Source of the DNA: Welwitschia mirabilis
Taxonomy: Eukaryota > Gnetophyta > Gnetopsida > Welwitschiales
NCBI GenBank assembly: GCA_051453625.1
Contig: JBOZIK010000001.1
Location: 29,432,061 to 29,455,055 of the forward strand
Direction: 5' to 3'
Length of the DNA stretch: 22,995 bases
This document shows, piece after piece, positions 13,501-22,620 of the stretch (the first letter of the stretch is position 1; each line of letters starts with the position of its first letter). A program made the position numbers and the translations under genes. Below the pieces are notes generated by a model. It searched no databases and had not been told where the DNA came from. It saw only the letters and a list, made by a program, of their open reading frames with translations.

Positions 13501-14507
13501 GTAGTGCTCCATGTAGATCTTCTTCATCTTTTGATGCATCATTAAGTTCTTTAGCTCTACATGTGAGTGGTGTTCATGTTGGAAAGTATAGCACATTATA
13601 GAGGAACTCATTGTAAAATTTTGAACTTCTGTGAATTGATTGTTGATAGAAATGGCTGGAATGAAGAGAAGAGGTAATCCTTATTAAATAACCATCTATT
13701 TTACTCTAACTACATCCTTTGAAATATGTCTAACCAAGGTGCTATACCATTTAACTAGATGGGGGAGACCACATTGCTTATGAGTTTTTTTTACATTTAA
13801 TAATGGTTTGGTCCTCTATACTTATTCATGTAATAAGTGATCCCCTATACAAAACCACATTCAAGAAATATGTGTCATATAGAATTAAGATTATAATAGA
13901 AGAGAATACAATGGGATGTCAAATTAAAACCTTTTTTGATAAGTACATCTTGAGTTAACAAACTTTGATGTGTGATTATAAAATTCAAAAATCTGAGTTT
14001 ATGGTATCATTGGAGGTTCTATGAGACCTTTCACCTTAGGTTCTCACCACATTAGTTATTCACAAACTAAGAAATCTAGTTTAATCCTTGATTATTTATG
14101 AAAGTGAGTTGGTCTTGGCTATTTCCTTCTAAGGGCAAATGTTTGGACAGGATTGGATTCTATTTTCCTTTTTTTGTTCCCCAAGAGGATGCTCCCTCGG
14201 ATAGAACTATCTCCCTTCACTTCAAAATTACTTAATCTTTATCTTGTCCTTTATTAAACTCTCTAAAATTATAGGGATCTTTTGGTTTATCATTTTTATA
14301 GACCTCGTATAGGTCAATAGTTCCACTACTAGTATTCTTCTTATTTAAAATTCTAGAATCCTAATGATTATAGCGAAGTCAATTCTTTCTGAATTATCTT
14401 TCATATAACCAATTGATTTGGGAGACCTTCTAAATACTCACATATTTCTAGTAAATGCTTCTCACCCATGGTTTATCTACTTCTATAAGTAGTGTAGCAA
14501 GAAGGGA
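13501..14507. other. AT-rich flank of the copia element, no gene recognised
   Basis: No gene is visible. A minus-strand frame near 14,330-14,245 gives a short hydrophilic peptide before a stop, too little to name. The left limit of the copia element falls close to 14,508. Confidence 0.5.
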
Positions 14508-14724
14508 TGAGAAGATGAAATACTGAGAAATGAAATGCAAGCTCATCTAATTTTACTTAATAATTATGCATAAATGATATAACATAATACCAATAATAAG
14601 CTATTAGATCTGTAAGAGAGGGATATAGTATCTTAGGAATAGAGAACAATTAAACAACTAATGAAAAATAAACCACAACACTTGGGGCATACCCCTTGTC
14701 TTTTTATTTAATTTCAATAATGCA
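14508..14724 (-). repeat. Left copy: 3' LTR of the copia-type element
   Basis: It aligns to 16,748-16,962 over its whole length with small indels. The best block is 14,563-14,627, where about 55 of 65 bases match and most differences are transitions. It runs TG...CA on either strand, as an LTR should. Similarity seems to continue some 10 bases to the left, so the true end may be near 14,497. Confidence 0.7.
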
Positions 14725-15059
14725 TCATTAAACTCTTTAAGCCTCTCATTCATGTTGAGATTGAAGCTTCAAAAGCCTTAACATGAAAGTTGAACCACAC
14801 TGAGCAAGCATTGGTTAAGCACGAAGCTAAAGTACTGAGTTGAACAACACCAAAATAGTATAACTGAGACTATTAATGGCCAGCAAAATGCTAATGCTAG
14901 TGTATTGAAACACTAATGTTGATGACTGTGTACTTAAATACTAACAATGGCATACTAAAACATATAAAATTTGATTTTGAATCCTCCTACTTCAACTTCT
15001 TCTTGATTATATAAGTTCTCATCGTTTTCTTTTGAGTCATCAATTTCTTCTATGATCAT

Positions 15060-15757
15060 AGCTATTACGTTCAACTTCTAATTAAGAACATCATGTGCTC
15101 AATCAAAGTAGTTTACTATTTTATATTCCCTTTTCTTGAAATACCAATAAGTTCTTTCTTTACTTGATCATTTTCTAAATTCTTCTTGTTTTGAGATAAA
15201 AGCATTATTTTATTCATCTTGATCCATTTTTCTTGATTCATTAAGAAGAGTTGAAATTATGATTTCTAAAGAACATGACATTTTATTCAAAGTAAAAACA
15301 ATGTACTTGCATGATGATGGAAGACTACTTAACAATAACACTTTCACATCATCATCATCAATCTTGGAATTCACAACTATAAGTTGAATTAATAGAGATT
15401 GAAATCAATTGATGTACTAATACATATCTCTAAATTCAAAAATTTTCAAGTTATATAATTGATGTTTTAAATCTTAGTTAGATTTATTTTTAATAAATTT
15501 GAAAAGTTTATTCAAGTCATTTCATACCAGTTTTAAATTTTTATTTAAATCAATGTAATTAAGATAATCATTTTTAAGATTAATGAAAGAGTTTTGTTAT
15601 CTACATCTCTCCACTCTTAAAGTATGATGGCATCTTTAGGTTTGGAATATTTACCATTAATGACCTCCTAGACATATTTTTTAATCAATAATAGTTGCAT
15701 CTTCATCTACCATGCATGCAAATTTTTACCATTGAAGTTTGGTATATCTTTATTCAT
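15060..15757 (-). pseudogene. gag: Decayed copia-type gag (DUF4219/UBN2 plus zinc knuckle)
   Basis: Gag forms the particle that packages retrotransposon RNA in the cytoplasm. An ATG at 15757 starts MNKDIPNFNGKNLHAW, the typical copia gag opening (a short F/N-G-x-N stretch, then W), followed at once by a stop. The same frame later shows a W-R-x-x-D signature. In another frame, 15404-15213 is open for 64 codons and carries the UBN2 core: FQSLLIQL, then KIDDDDVKVLLLSSLPSS, then STLLNES. Downstream in that frame the peptide at 15149-15108 keeps the exact C-x2-C-x4-H-x4-C zinc-knuckle spacing, but the four ligand positions are Tyr, Phe, Tyr, Tyr; three of these changes are explained by single transitions. 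Several stops and at least one frameshift make it non-functional. Family assignment rests on motif order and spacing and is firm; the clade is not determined. Confidence 0.85.
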
Positions 15758-16723
15758 TTTAAGCTTAGCAATTTTAGAGAATTTCTTTAAAGTATATCAC
15801 AAATATAAAGCAAAATTAAAAAAAAGGGTCCTTTCATTATTTCTTACTATTTACAAAATATCACTTTATTATTTTTCTTTGTTTTATGATAAAATGAAGG
15901 GATAGAAATAATAATTAGAAAGGATAAGAAGACAAAGCAAGTTAAATGATTTAAATATCATATGCTTTGCATTAGGGAAATAAGTTGATTCAATTAGATT
16001 CAAGGATCTTTGATTGACAGATTAAAGATACTGAGATAAAAATAATAATAGAAGTACATTCATCCAATGCATAGCTAACTATGATCATTCATGACTAGCA
16101 CATGCATGTTCTTTCGTAATGCATTTATCACACACACACTCTTAGAGTTTACTACTATTCTGTTCATTACAGCTATGACTCTAAACATTCTACATTGTGT
16201 ATTAGAGATGATGGAACTTCTAGATTTGAAAATCTAAATTCTTTACATGAATAGTTATGGATTGTTTAGAAGCCCTACTATTCACAAAACCCTACAAATG
16301 AAGATTTTAATAGCTTTATCCTAGATTTTCTTGTGACATATCTAGTTGTTTCCTCATCATGGATCTATGATGAGCAGTAATTGGTGCTTAAGGGTTGGAT
16401 TGATGGGATTTTAATGTTGTTGGGATTAATATTTTATAGCATTTGTTAGGCTTTATAACATAGATGATAAAATCAATGAAAATTTTATGCTCACTTCTCT
16501 AGATTACAGGATCCCAGGTTTGGGCTAGATGCATTCACATCAGAAAATCTGGAATCTTTTTTTGGCCTAGATTCAAATGGTGTGAAGGAATAATACCCAT
16601 ATAATTCCTACAAATTCCTTCTTCTGATAGCATGTGGAACACTCTATGAAGAGGCCCATTGCAAAAGAGATAAGAAATTCTCTTAATCAGGATTGTGGGG
16701 CTCACTATCAAGCCATTCCCCAG

Positions 16724-16738
16724 CCTACTTTAATACCA
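16724..16738 (-). promoter_or_regulatory. Decayed primer-binding site for initiator tRNA-Met
   Basis: Read on the minus strand this is TGGTATTAAAGTAGG. It matches the common plant copia primer-binding site TGGTATCAGAGCAGG at 12 of 15 positions, and the three differences are all transitions. It lies nine bases inside the assumed LTR limit. The usual gap is zero to a few bases, so the LTR may extend a little further toward it. Confidence 0.65.
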
Positions 16739-16747
16739 AAAAAGAGA

Positions 16748-16962
16748 TGAGGATCTAGAAGATTAATAAATTAAATGCAAGATAATTTAATTTCAGTATT
16801 CATTATACATAAATAATATAGCATGATACTAATAAAAAACTATTATATTTGTAAGAAAGGGATATAACCTCTCAGGATAGAAAATAGTCAAACAACTAAT
16901 AAAAGAAAAGCTACAGCACTTTGAGCATACCCTTTATGCTTTTATTTAATTCTAGTTATACA
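16748..16962 (-). repeat. Right copy: 5' LTR of the copia-type element
   Basis: This is the partner of 14,508-14,724, with roughly three-quarters identity by eye, pointing to an old insertion. The primer-binding site on its left shows which repeat is the 5' LTR and fixes the minus-strand orientation, in agreement with the direction of gag. Confidence 0.7.
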
Positions 16963-17672
16963 TAATAAATATCTTCACATTCTTATTAATAACATATTAG
17001 TAGGCCTTTATAAACTTGAAATTCTAGTCATCTAAGCTAATGCCTTTTTGTTTAGAACTACTTTAATGATTTTTTAGATTTTCTCTTTAGTTAAAATTAT
17101 TTGGATTTTGGTATTATTTACCTTTTACATGTAACCCAGGATGAATCTCTCCAGAAGTTGAGGATTCATCTAGATTCCATTTAAATACATCTTTTGAAAC
17201 TATTATGCTACTACTTTAAAGTTATTTTCTTATTCTCTAAGAAACTAATCATATCTTTGTTTTAGTTACTTATCTTTAGCTTTTTTCTTCTAGTAGATTA
17301 TATCCTCTTGAACATCTATTCTAGCCTTTTTTCATATTTTATTATTATTTTGAGAATCTCAGTCCATAATAAAAGTTAATTTTCTATCAAAATATCTATG
17401 TATCTCTTCATGTTTAATAACTATGAGGATTTCCTTCCTAGTTCACACATCCATTGAAGCTTTTTTAACCTTGATTTTGAGTTTTAACTATCTTTTTTCT
17501 TCCTCTAGCCTTTTCAAATATAGTCTAGTAGCCTTCTTAATATTTGTCTATAAAGCCAAATATTTTCAAATGTAGATTGAAAGTATTTATAGTATACAAA
17601 TACCCATTCATAAATTTTTTTATTAATGATTTAATGTTACCCATGAGAGGGCCTACTATTGCAATGCCAATT
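16963..17672. other. AT-rich spacer between two retrotransposon relics
   Basis: No gene recognised. A 17-base word at 17640-17656 recurs with two differences at 10068-10084 (core GGGCCTA); its flanks do not align, so it is weak evidence for a shared repeat. Confidence 0.5.
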
Positions 17673-18906
17673 TGTAGGAATTTAATGGTGTATTTTGAGT
17701 GCTTGTGTAGGACTCTTATATAAGTTTAGATGGAATACTACTAATTATGGAGAATTGATAAGATGATCACTGAAACATGTAATTCATAAAATATTTGGAG
17801 GCTTCATAGGCTTATTCTAATACTTTAAAAGAATGATTTACTATGCAGAAGACTAATTCCTTTTTGAGATTGAAGATGAAAAAGCCTGTCGTCCCCTCTG
17901 TCATCTTCATAACAAGTAGGATGATAGAACTGCTAACATGAATAGAGGCTGCAGAGTTGACTATAGGGCCTAAAGCTAATGGATCACCTCATGACATGGA
18001 GTGATATCCCCATTGTCATCCCCACGATAGTTGAGACGATAGTATTTTGTATGATGGAAAGAATTATCTTTATAATGGGATTATGTAACACATTTGGAAT
18101 GCTAGGATTTATTCTTTAACCTCTAAGCTTGATCTTCTAGAACTTCAAGGTAAAACTATGAATACCCTCCCTTTTATTCACTTTCATTTCCTTCTTTTAT
18201 GCTTGATGTTATTATGATAGAATATTGAAGGACAAGAGGTTCATCCAATAGTTTTAGAGAGAAGTTTACCTTAGTGTTGGGCTGAGTATACTCCATTGAG
18301 GTGCTACTACTTTGTTGCTAGTGGACGTAAAAGTTTTATAATAAATTCAATTACTCTTTTCACTATAAATGTGTTTATGTTTCTTATGGTTTAAGCTAAT
18401 TATAGTTTAGTGATAGTTCTATAGTTTATTTATATCATAGGAGTAACCTTTATCATGATTGATCTCATTAGTTTAGATTTGAATTACTATTTTATTCCAA
18501 TCTCATATTGCATTGTCTATATTCTGTGTAGCAATTCTTATAGTTTATGTTACTTAGGAACAAGTAGTAAAACTCTTCCTAGTTGATCTAAGTTATAAAG
18601 AAATAGTTCTTGTAATAAGATAATTACAGTCTAAATACAACTCATCTCACTTTCATTCCATTCATTACATTTTTACCATTACTCATTTTGCATTACATTT
18701 ACATTATTATTTATTTTTATTTATTGAAATAAAAAAGATTAAAAATACTTTTGAAAATTAATTCTCTAACTCTAGCCTAGTGCCTTCAATGGATTACAAC
18801 ATTCTGTTTGACTCTTGTCTATAGTAGTGTGTGTTTTTTTGCAAATATTTTGGTTTATACATTTTACCTAATGACTTAAAGATTGCATAAATTTACATCA
18901 TAACAT
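17673..18906 (+). repeat. Putative 5' LTR of the Ty3/gypsy relic
   Basis: The 3' limit is set by the primer-binding site a few bases downstream. The 5' limit is only a guess: a TG at 17673 gives about 1.2 kb, within the usual range for Athila/Tat LTRs. Inside are two copies of a hairpin motif (17,887-17,926 and 18,012-18,042) and a weak TATA-like word near 18,155. The partner LTR is outside the window, so no pairwise check was possible. Confidence 0.5.
17887..18042 (+). repeat. Two copies of a degenerate hairpin motif in the LTR
   Basis: Copies at 17,887-17,926 and 18,012-18,042. Each starts with a pyrimidine-rich arm built on TGTCRTC and ends with a purine-rich arm near GATGATAG or GACGATAG, so each folds imperfectly on itself. 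Mismatches within the fold are mostly transitions, as if a once CpG-rich palindrome had decayed. Related copies occur at 19,077-19,118 and 19,184-19,226, beyond the LTR. Confidence 0.55.
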
Positions 18907-18908
18907 TT

Positions 18909-18926
18909 TAGCATCATTACTAAGGA
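18909..18926 (+). promoter_or_regulatory. Decayed primer-binding site for tRNA-Asp
   Basis: The sequence TAGCATCATTACTAAGGA aligns without gaps to the canonical plant site TGGCGCCGTTGCCGGGGA. Ten of 18 bases match and all eight differences are G-to-A or C-to-T, including every base of the original CpGs. Placement is right: after the LTR block, ahead of the leader and gag. Chance is unlikely given the transition-only pattern plus position. Confidence 0.72.
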
Positions 18927-19076
18927 AGGTCGCAAGAAGCTAGAGGATTACCACTATCTAGACAAGTACCTCGAATTTCTATTCAAGTTATTTATTTAAA
19001 ATAGTACTATATCTTTAGTGTAGCTTAAGTATGTTTATTTTTAAAAATATTTATTTTTGATAGCTTTAGAAAGCTT

Positions 19077-19226
19077 TGTCATCCTCTCTATCATCCCAAT
19101 GACATTAGGAATGATGGTTCTCAATTTTTAAATTTATTTTATTTTCATAAATTTTTTTCTGTTTGTTAATCAATAATAAAATACTATCATCTTCACTATC
19201 ATTCCCACAAAATACAAGATAATAGT
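19077..19226 (+). repeat. Two further hairpin-motif copies in the leader
   Basis: Copies at 19,077-19,118 and 19,184-19,226, about 107 bp apart, between the primer-binding site and gag. The first aligns to the LTR copy at 17,887 over about 40 bases with roughly three-quarters identity. The second is more decayed but keeps the CTATCATC core and the closing ATAATAG arm. Their place in the untranslated leader would suit an RNA structure for packaging or dimerisation, which is inference. Confidence 0.5.
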
Positions 19227-19703
19227 CTAATTCTTCATTTTCTACAATTTTTATTTGAGTTTAATTTTTATTTGCTATGTAAGAATGCAGGGACATGGTC
19301 AATGTGGGTCGAATGATAAAATATTAAAGAGAACAGAACCTAATTGAAGAAAACATTAGAGAAAGATTATTTGAATACAATCAAAATCTAGGTATGCATA
19401 CCTTAGGTATCCAAATTTAAATAATTAAAGAAGGGGATTTTTTTACTTTTATTATTTTAAAATCATACTTTGCAAAAGAAAATTATAGCATAGAAGTAGA
19501 TCATGTTATTTCTTCTTTAGATATGTTGAAATTATCATAAGAACAAAAGCAAGTTGCTTTTTTAAGTACTATAATCATAATAGAAACTTCTTCTTCAAAT
19601 GAAAATATTACTCTTAATTGGTAATAGAAAATGTGATATTTAAAATCTCTTTATTTTACCTCCCAATGATGATGTTAAGTTAAGAAATTTAAGTGCCTAT
19701 ACA

Positions 19704-20776
19704 ACGTTTTTAAGGAAACCTGAGAAAGATCCTTTCCAACATATAGCTGATATTGAATAACTTGTGCTCACCTTGGAAAATGGAAAGAAACATATTAGTG
19801 ATCATACCTATAGATTATTTTTCTAGACACACTTAGAGGAAGGGCAAAAATTTGGCTTAAAACCATTTCACAGAAGAGTCTTAAGTCTTAGAGTCAAGTG
19901 TAATAAGTGTTTATCAAAAGATTTTTGAGTAAAAGTTTCATGAGAAAAATAATAAAGAAAGTGACCAACTTTCAACAACAACCTCATAAGAATTATGCCA
20001 CCACTGATGAGCATTTTATCATAGCTAGTCATTCCAATCCTCTTGATGAAATCTGTAAGGAAGAGTTATCTAATTACTTCTGCAATGACTTAAATTATGA
20101 AACTAAACAACTTGTAGACTTTTCTTATGGAAGCAACTTATTAAACTTAGTCTTAAAAGATGCATGGAGTATGTTAGAAAACCTACTAAAGATAAGTCAA
20201 ACTTAACCTAAATCCACTAAAGAAAATTGAACTATATGCCAAATCATAAAGGATTTAAATGAGGTTAAGCATGATAAGGAAGAAAAGAGAGGTGACTCAA
20301 CCAACTTAATTAAAGATTTCACTACCACATAAGAGAAATACACATAATCCATAGTTGATGCAAAGGTAGTAAAAGATGAAAACAAAGTACAACTTCAAAA
20401 TTTATAAAGACAACTTTCATCTAACTAAAAAGTGTCCCTTGTTACTAACTTGTAAAGAGAATATGTTTGAGGAAGTTTGTGTATTCAACCAAAGAACACT
20501 TTAAAAATCAATCACAATTTCAATAAAGATTAGATGGGAAATCATATTGAAAACCTTTGAGAATAGATTTAGAATTTCAAACGTTAGCCTAATTTTCAGC
20601 AAAAATGATCCACTTAGAGAATCCATAAATGAAATGAGAAAGGTGCAAGAAAAGACTAATAGTAACATTAAAAACTTAGTGAATGTACTCAGTAAACAAT
20701 GCTTACCAATCAAAGACCATAAGAATCTCTTGCATCTCAACATTTACCCAATCGAAATGAAATCAAGAAAGATATA
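19704..20776 (+). pseudogene. gag: Decayed Ty3/gypsy gag
   Basis: Gag is the structural protein of the retrotransposon particle. The first recognisable part is FLRKPEKDPFQHIADIE (from 19,707), matching the start of the retrotransposon gag domain. A frame change follows around a T run at 19,818-19,822, and the next frame carries LRGRAKIWLKTIS (from 19,832), the conserved gag helix with its Trp. After several stops, an ATG frame at 19,907-20,206 (99 codons) holds FLSKSFMRK and later FCNDLNYETKQLVDFSYGSN and AWSMLENL, matching the end of the domain. A Gln/Asn-rich coil-like segment at 20,547-20,776, including EKTNSNIKNLVNVLSKQ, fits the gag-to-protease linker. No CCHC zinc knuckle was seen, as is common in this branch. 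The N-terminal part (19,290-19,700) is too decayed to read. Confidence 0.8.
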
Positions 20777-20908
20777 AAAATAGTAACAAGAAGTGAAAAT
20801 GATATAACACCTTCTATTTATGAGGTTTTAACTCCTAAAAACAATGAAAAGAATGAATAAGATTATGTAGAAATTTTGAACTCATATAACATCCTATCAA
20901 TATCATAA

Positions 20909-21630
20909 GCTAAGACCTCCACGAAAAACTATTCACAAGAAATCAAAGGGAAGAAACCATCTATTTCTTGGCTTGATCAATTTAATACAAAGCCTATCTT
21001 TAATGAACATTTAAAAACCTTAATAAAAGATGTAAACATCAACTTGCCTTTTTGGAAACTCTTACAAGAAAAACCTAAATATCCTAAATTGTGGAAGGGC
21101 CTAGTAAAGAAAATAAAAACGTACCTCTCTAGCAATGTTTTTCTTGCTTAATCTATCTACAACATAGTCATAAAAAAGTGTCTTAAATTTGAAGACCCTA
21201 GACCTACAACTATGTTTATTACCTTGGAAGGAAATAAAAGAATTTAAAAAGCTTTAATTGACATAAGAGCTAGTGTAAACATCATTCATTTATACAACTG
21301 TAAGATACTTGAGTTTCAAAATAAAATAGAACCTACATAAATTATCTTGGAATTGGTTGATACTTAATTAAGAAACCATTAGGCATTATTACTTACTCAT
21401 CCAAATTAAGGAATTCTTTTACCCCATGGATTTGGTTATAATTGAGGTATAACATGATGGAGGTTATTCACTTTTGTTAGAAAGATTCTTTTATGCAACT
21501 ATCCACTATATCATTTACACAGACCAGGATAATGGAATGTCACATAGACAATAAAAAATTTACCATTTGAGTTTTTAATGCTACTAAAAAGGGCATAAGA
21601 GATGAGTTTAACTTAGAAGAATAATTGAAA
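20909..21630 (+). pseudogene. pol: Decayed Ty3/gypsy aspartic protease region, cut at its 3' end
   Basis: This protease would cleave the Gag-Pol polyprotein. A frame at 20,909-21,148 is open for 80 codons and carries INLPFWKLLQEKPKYPKLWK, the conserved segment ahead of the protease in Athila-type elements. The same frame, after stops at 21,149 and 21,245, reads KALIDIRASVNIIHL, where the family has D-x-G-A-S-x-N. The catalytic Asp (codon at 21,260) remains, but the Gly after it is Arg (AGA, 21,266), a G-to-A change that should kill activity. In a second frame, 21,423-21,524 gives PMDLVIIEV and LLLERFFYAT, matching the flap and the G-R-P-F-L-A-T segment of the family, with Gly and Pro lost. 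A third frame from 21,532 continues the domain until 21,630, where the CACTA terminus begins. Confidence 0.8.
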
Positions 21631-21643
21631 CACTACAAGAAAT
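21631..21643 (+). repeat. CACTA terminal inverted repeat (CACTACAAGAAAT)
   Basis: An exact match to the terminus widely shared by plant CACTA elements. It falls exactly where the gypsy protease homology ends, which independently supports an insertion point. Confidence 0.85.
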
Positions 21644-21647
21644 AGAG

Positions 21648-21770
21648 GATTTTAAGACATTTATTTAAATAAATGCTATAATTATAGGGGCTTTTAAGGT
21701 GTTTATTTTGAAAAACACCTAAAAAAATCTTGGCTTTTAAGGCATTTAATATGATAAATGCTGTAAAAGC
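21648..21770 (+). repeat. Three subterminal stem-loops of the CACTA element
   Basis: Stem 1 holds a perfect 18-base palindrome (CATTTATTTAAATAAATG, 21,658-21,675). Stem 2 pairs AGGTGTTT (21,697-21,704) with AAACACCT (21,713-21,720). Stem 3 pairs 21,733-21,748 with 21,755-21,770 at 14 of 16 positions around a 6-base loop. Each unit opens with a TTTTAAG word and they recur every 35-45 bp. Subterminal repeats of this kind are transposase-binding arrays in En/Spm elements. Confidence 0.75.
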
Positions 21771-21864
21771 TGAGATTATTAAAACAAAAAAACATGGCCA
21801 TGTGCACATAGTTAATAATAACCTAACCCACTATAGTGTGCATTATTTCATGTTATAAACTTAG

Positions 21865-21965
21865 TGCCCCTCTACTTATGCCTTGCTCCACTCTACTCAT
21901 GCCTTACTACTCACGCCTTACTCATGCTTTGCTACTCTCCTCGTACCTTACTACTTGTGTCTTGT
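21865..21965 (+). repeat. Imperfect short tandem repeat, CT- and TG-rich
   Basis: Variants of CTACTCATGCCTTACT recur about six times (for example near 21,872, 21,893, 21,907, 21,920 and 21,950). Alternation of ATGCC, ACGCC and TGCTT between copies looks like CpG decay of a GC-rich repeat. A frame at 21,836-22,096 crosses it but yields a low-complexity peptide that I do not regard as a gene. Confidence 0.5.
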
Positions 21966-22096
21966 TCAAAACAACTTCAGCTCAAAACAAGTATAAAAAT
22001 GTACAATACTCTAATGGTGATGATGAATTAATAATATTTAGTGATAAAGCAATGTCATTCCTTTTTTGCTTCTTATTGAATTTTGCTAAAACTTGA

Positions 22097-22620
22097 CTAG
22101 TGAGATAATTTCATTAATAAGCAGTTATTTATTTATCTTTATTTCATAAGAGAATTTTTATAACTTGATTAAACATTATTGCACATACTATTTTCTCCCT
22201 GTGCATTAATTATTCTTTCATAGTGCTAGAGCAAGTAACATTCTATCACATTCCCTCTCCTAATTGCATTTTGGTTCATCCTCTAGAAATGGAACACTAG
22301 TTTTCCCTTGCTACTCTACTAGTAATTACATGTGACAACTGCTTATAATATTTTATTTACATGGTATTTGAAGAAGAAGCTTTCTATTGTGCTGATAACT
22401 TATGTGTATTTGATAAGATATTATGAGTTGTTTTACAGGTTAATTAATAAATAAATGCTTAATCCTCATAATATCGAGAACTAAGATGAAGAGAATGAAA
22501 ACACATAGTTTACAGATAAATTACAAGCATTTGGCATAGATATGGATAATTAACATTTAGAATAATGATTCTTGTAAACAACAAAGTAATTGAACTGACT
22601 GAAAGTTGAGAAAAGGCTAT
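22097..22620. other. AT-rich sequence, no gene recognised
   Basis: No coding frame or repeat family could be supported. It lies between the CACTA subterminal region and the CpG-bearing right-edge block and may be internal CACTA sequence. Confidence 0.5.

Larger units (their letters stand above)
14508..16962 (-). mobile_element. Gag-only Ty1/copia-type LTR retrotransposon (TR-GAG-like), decayed
   Basis: The element has two diverged direct repeats of about 215 bp, 2,240 bp apart, a Met-type primer-binding site next to the right-hand repeat, and a copia-family gag relic between them, all consistent with minus-strand orientation. The order on that strand is 5' LTR (16,962-16,748), PBS, a leader of about 970 bp, gag (15,757-about 15,060), about 330 bp of uncharacterised sequence, then 3' LTR (14,724-14,508). 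Nothing remains or would fit for protease, integrase, reverse transcriptase or RNase H. This matches plant TR-GAG elements, which carry gag alone and need an autonomous partner; a full element that lost pol by deletion would look the same. I saw no convincing target duplication or purine tract, and the outer limits are good to about 10 bp. Confidence 0.72.
17673..21630 (+). mobile_element. Ty3/gypsy LTR retrotransposon relic, Athila/Tat-like, 5' part
   Basis: In order: an LTR-like block, a tRNA-Asp primer-binding site (18,909-18,926), a leader of about 0.8 kb, a gag relic, and an aspartic protease relic that stops abruptly at 21,630. The tRNA-Asp primer, the long leader and a protease of D-x-G-A-S-x-N type are typical of the Athila/Tat branch of plant gypsy elements. 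Reverse transcriptase, RNase H, integrase and the 3' LTR are absent because a CACTA terminus starts at 21,631; they may continue past the right edge of the window. Frames shift repeatedly and stops are common, so the element is dead. The 5' limit is a guess at a TG dinucleotide. Confidence 0.75.

Noticed and set aside
10068-17656. 17-base word shared between 10,068 and 17,640
   Set aside because: The match has two differences and does not extend into either flank, so a shared element cannot be claimed.
20203-20743. Minus-strand frames of 60 and 80 codons inside the gypsy gag
   Set aside because: They lie opposite recognisable gag sequence and are shadows of it.
21836-22096. 86-codon plus-strand frame
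   Set aside because: Its first half is the imperfect tandem repeat read as protein, and the rest matches nothing known. No promoter or coding bias was seen.
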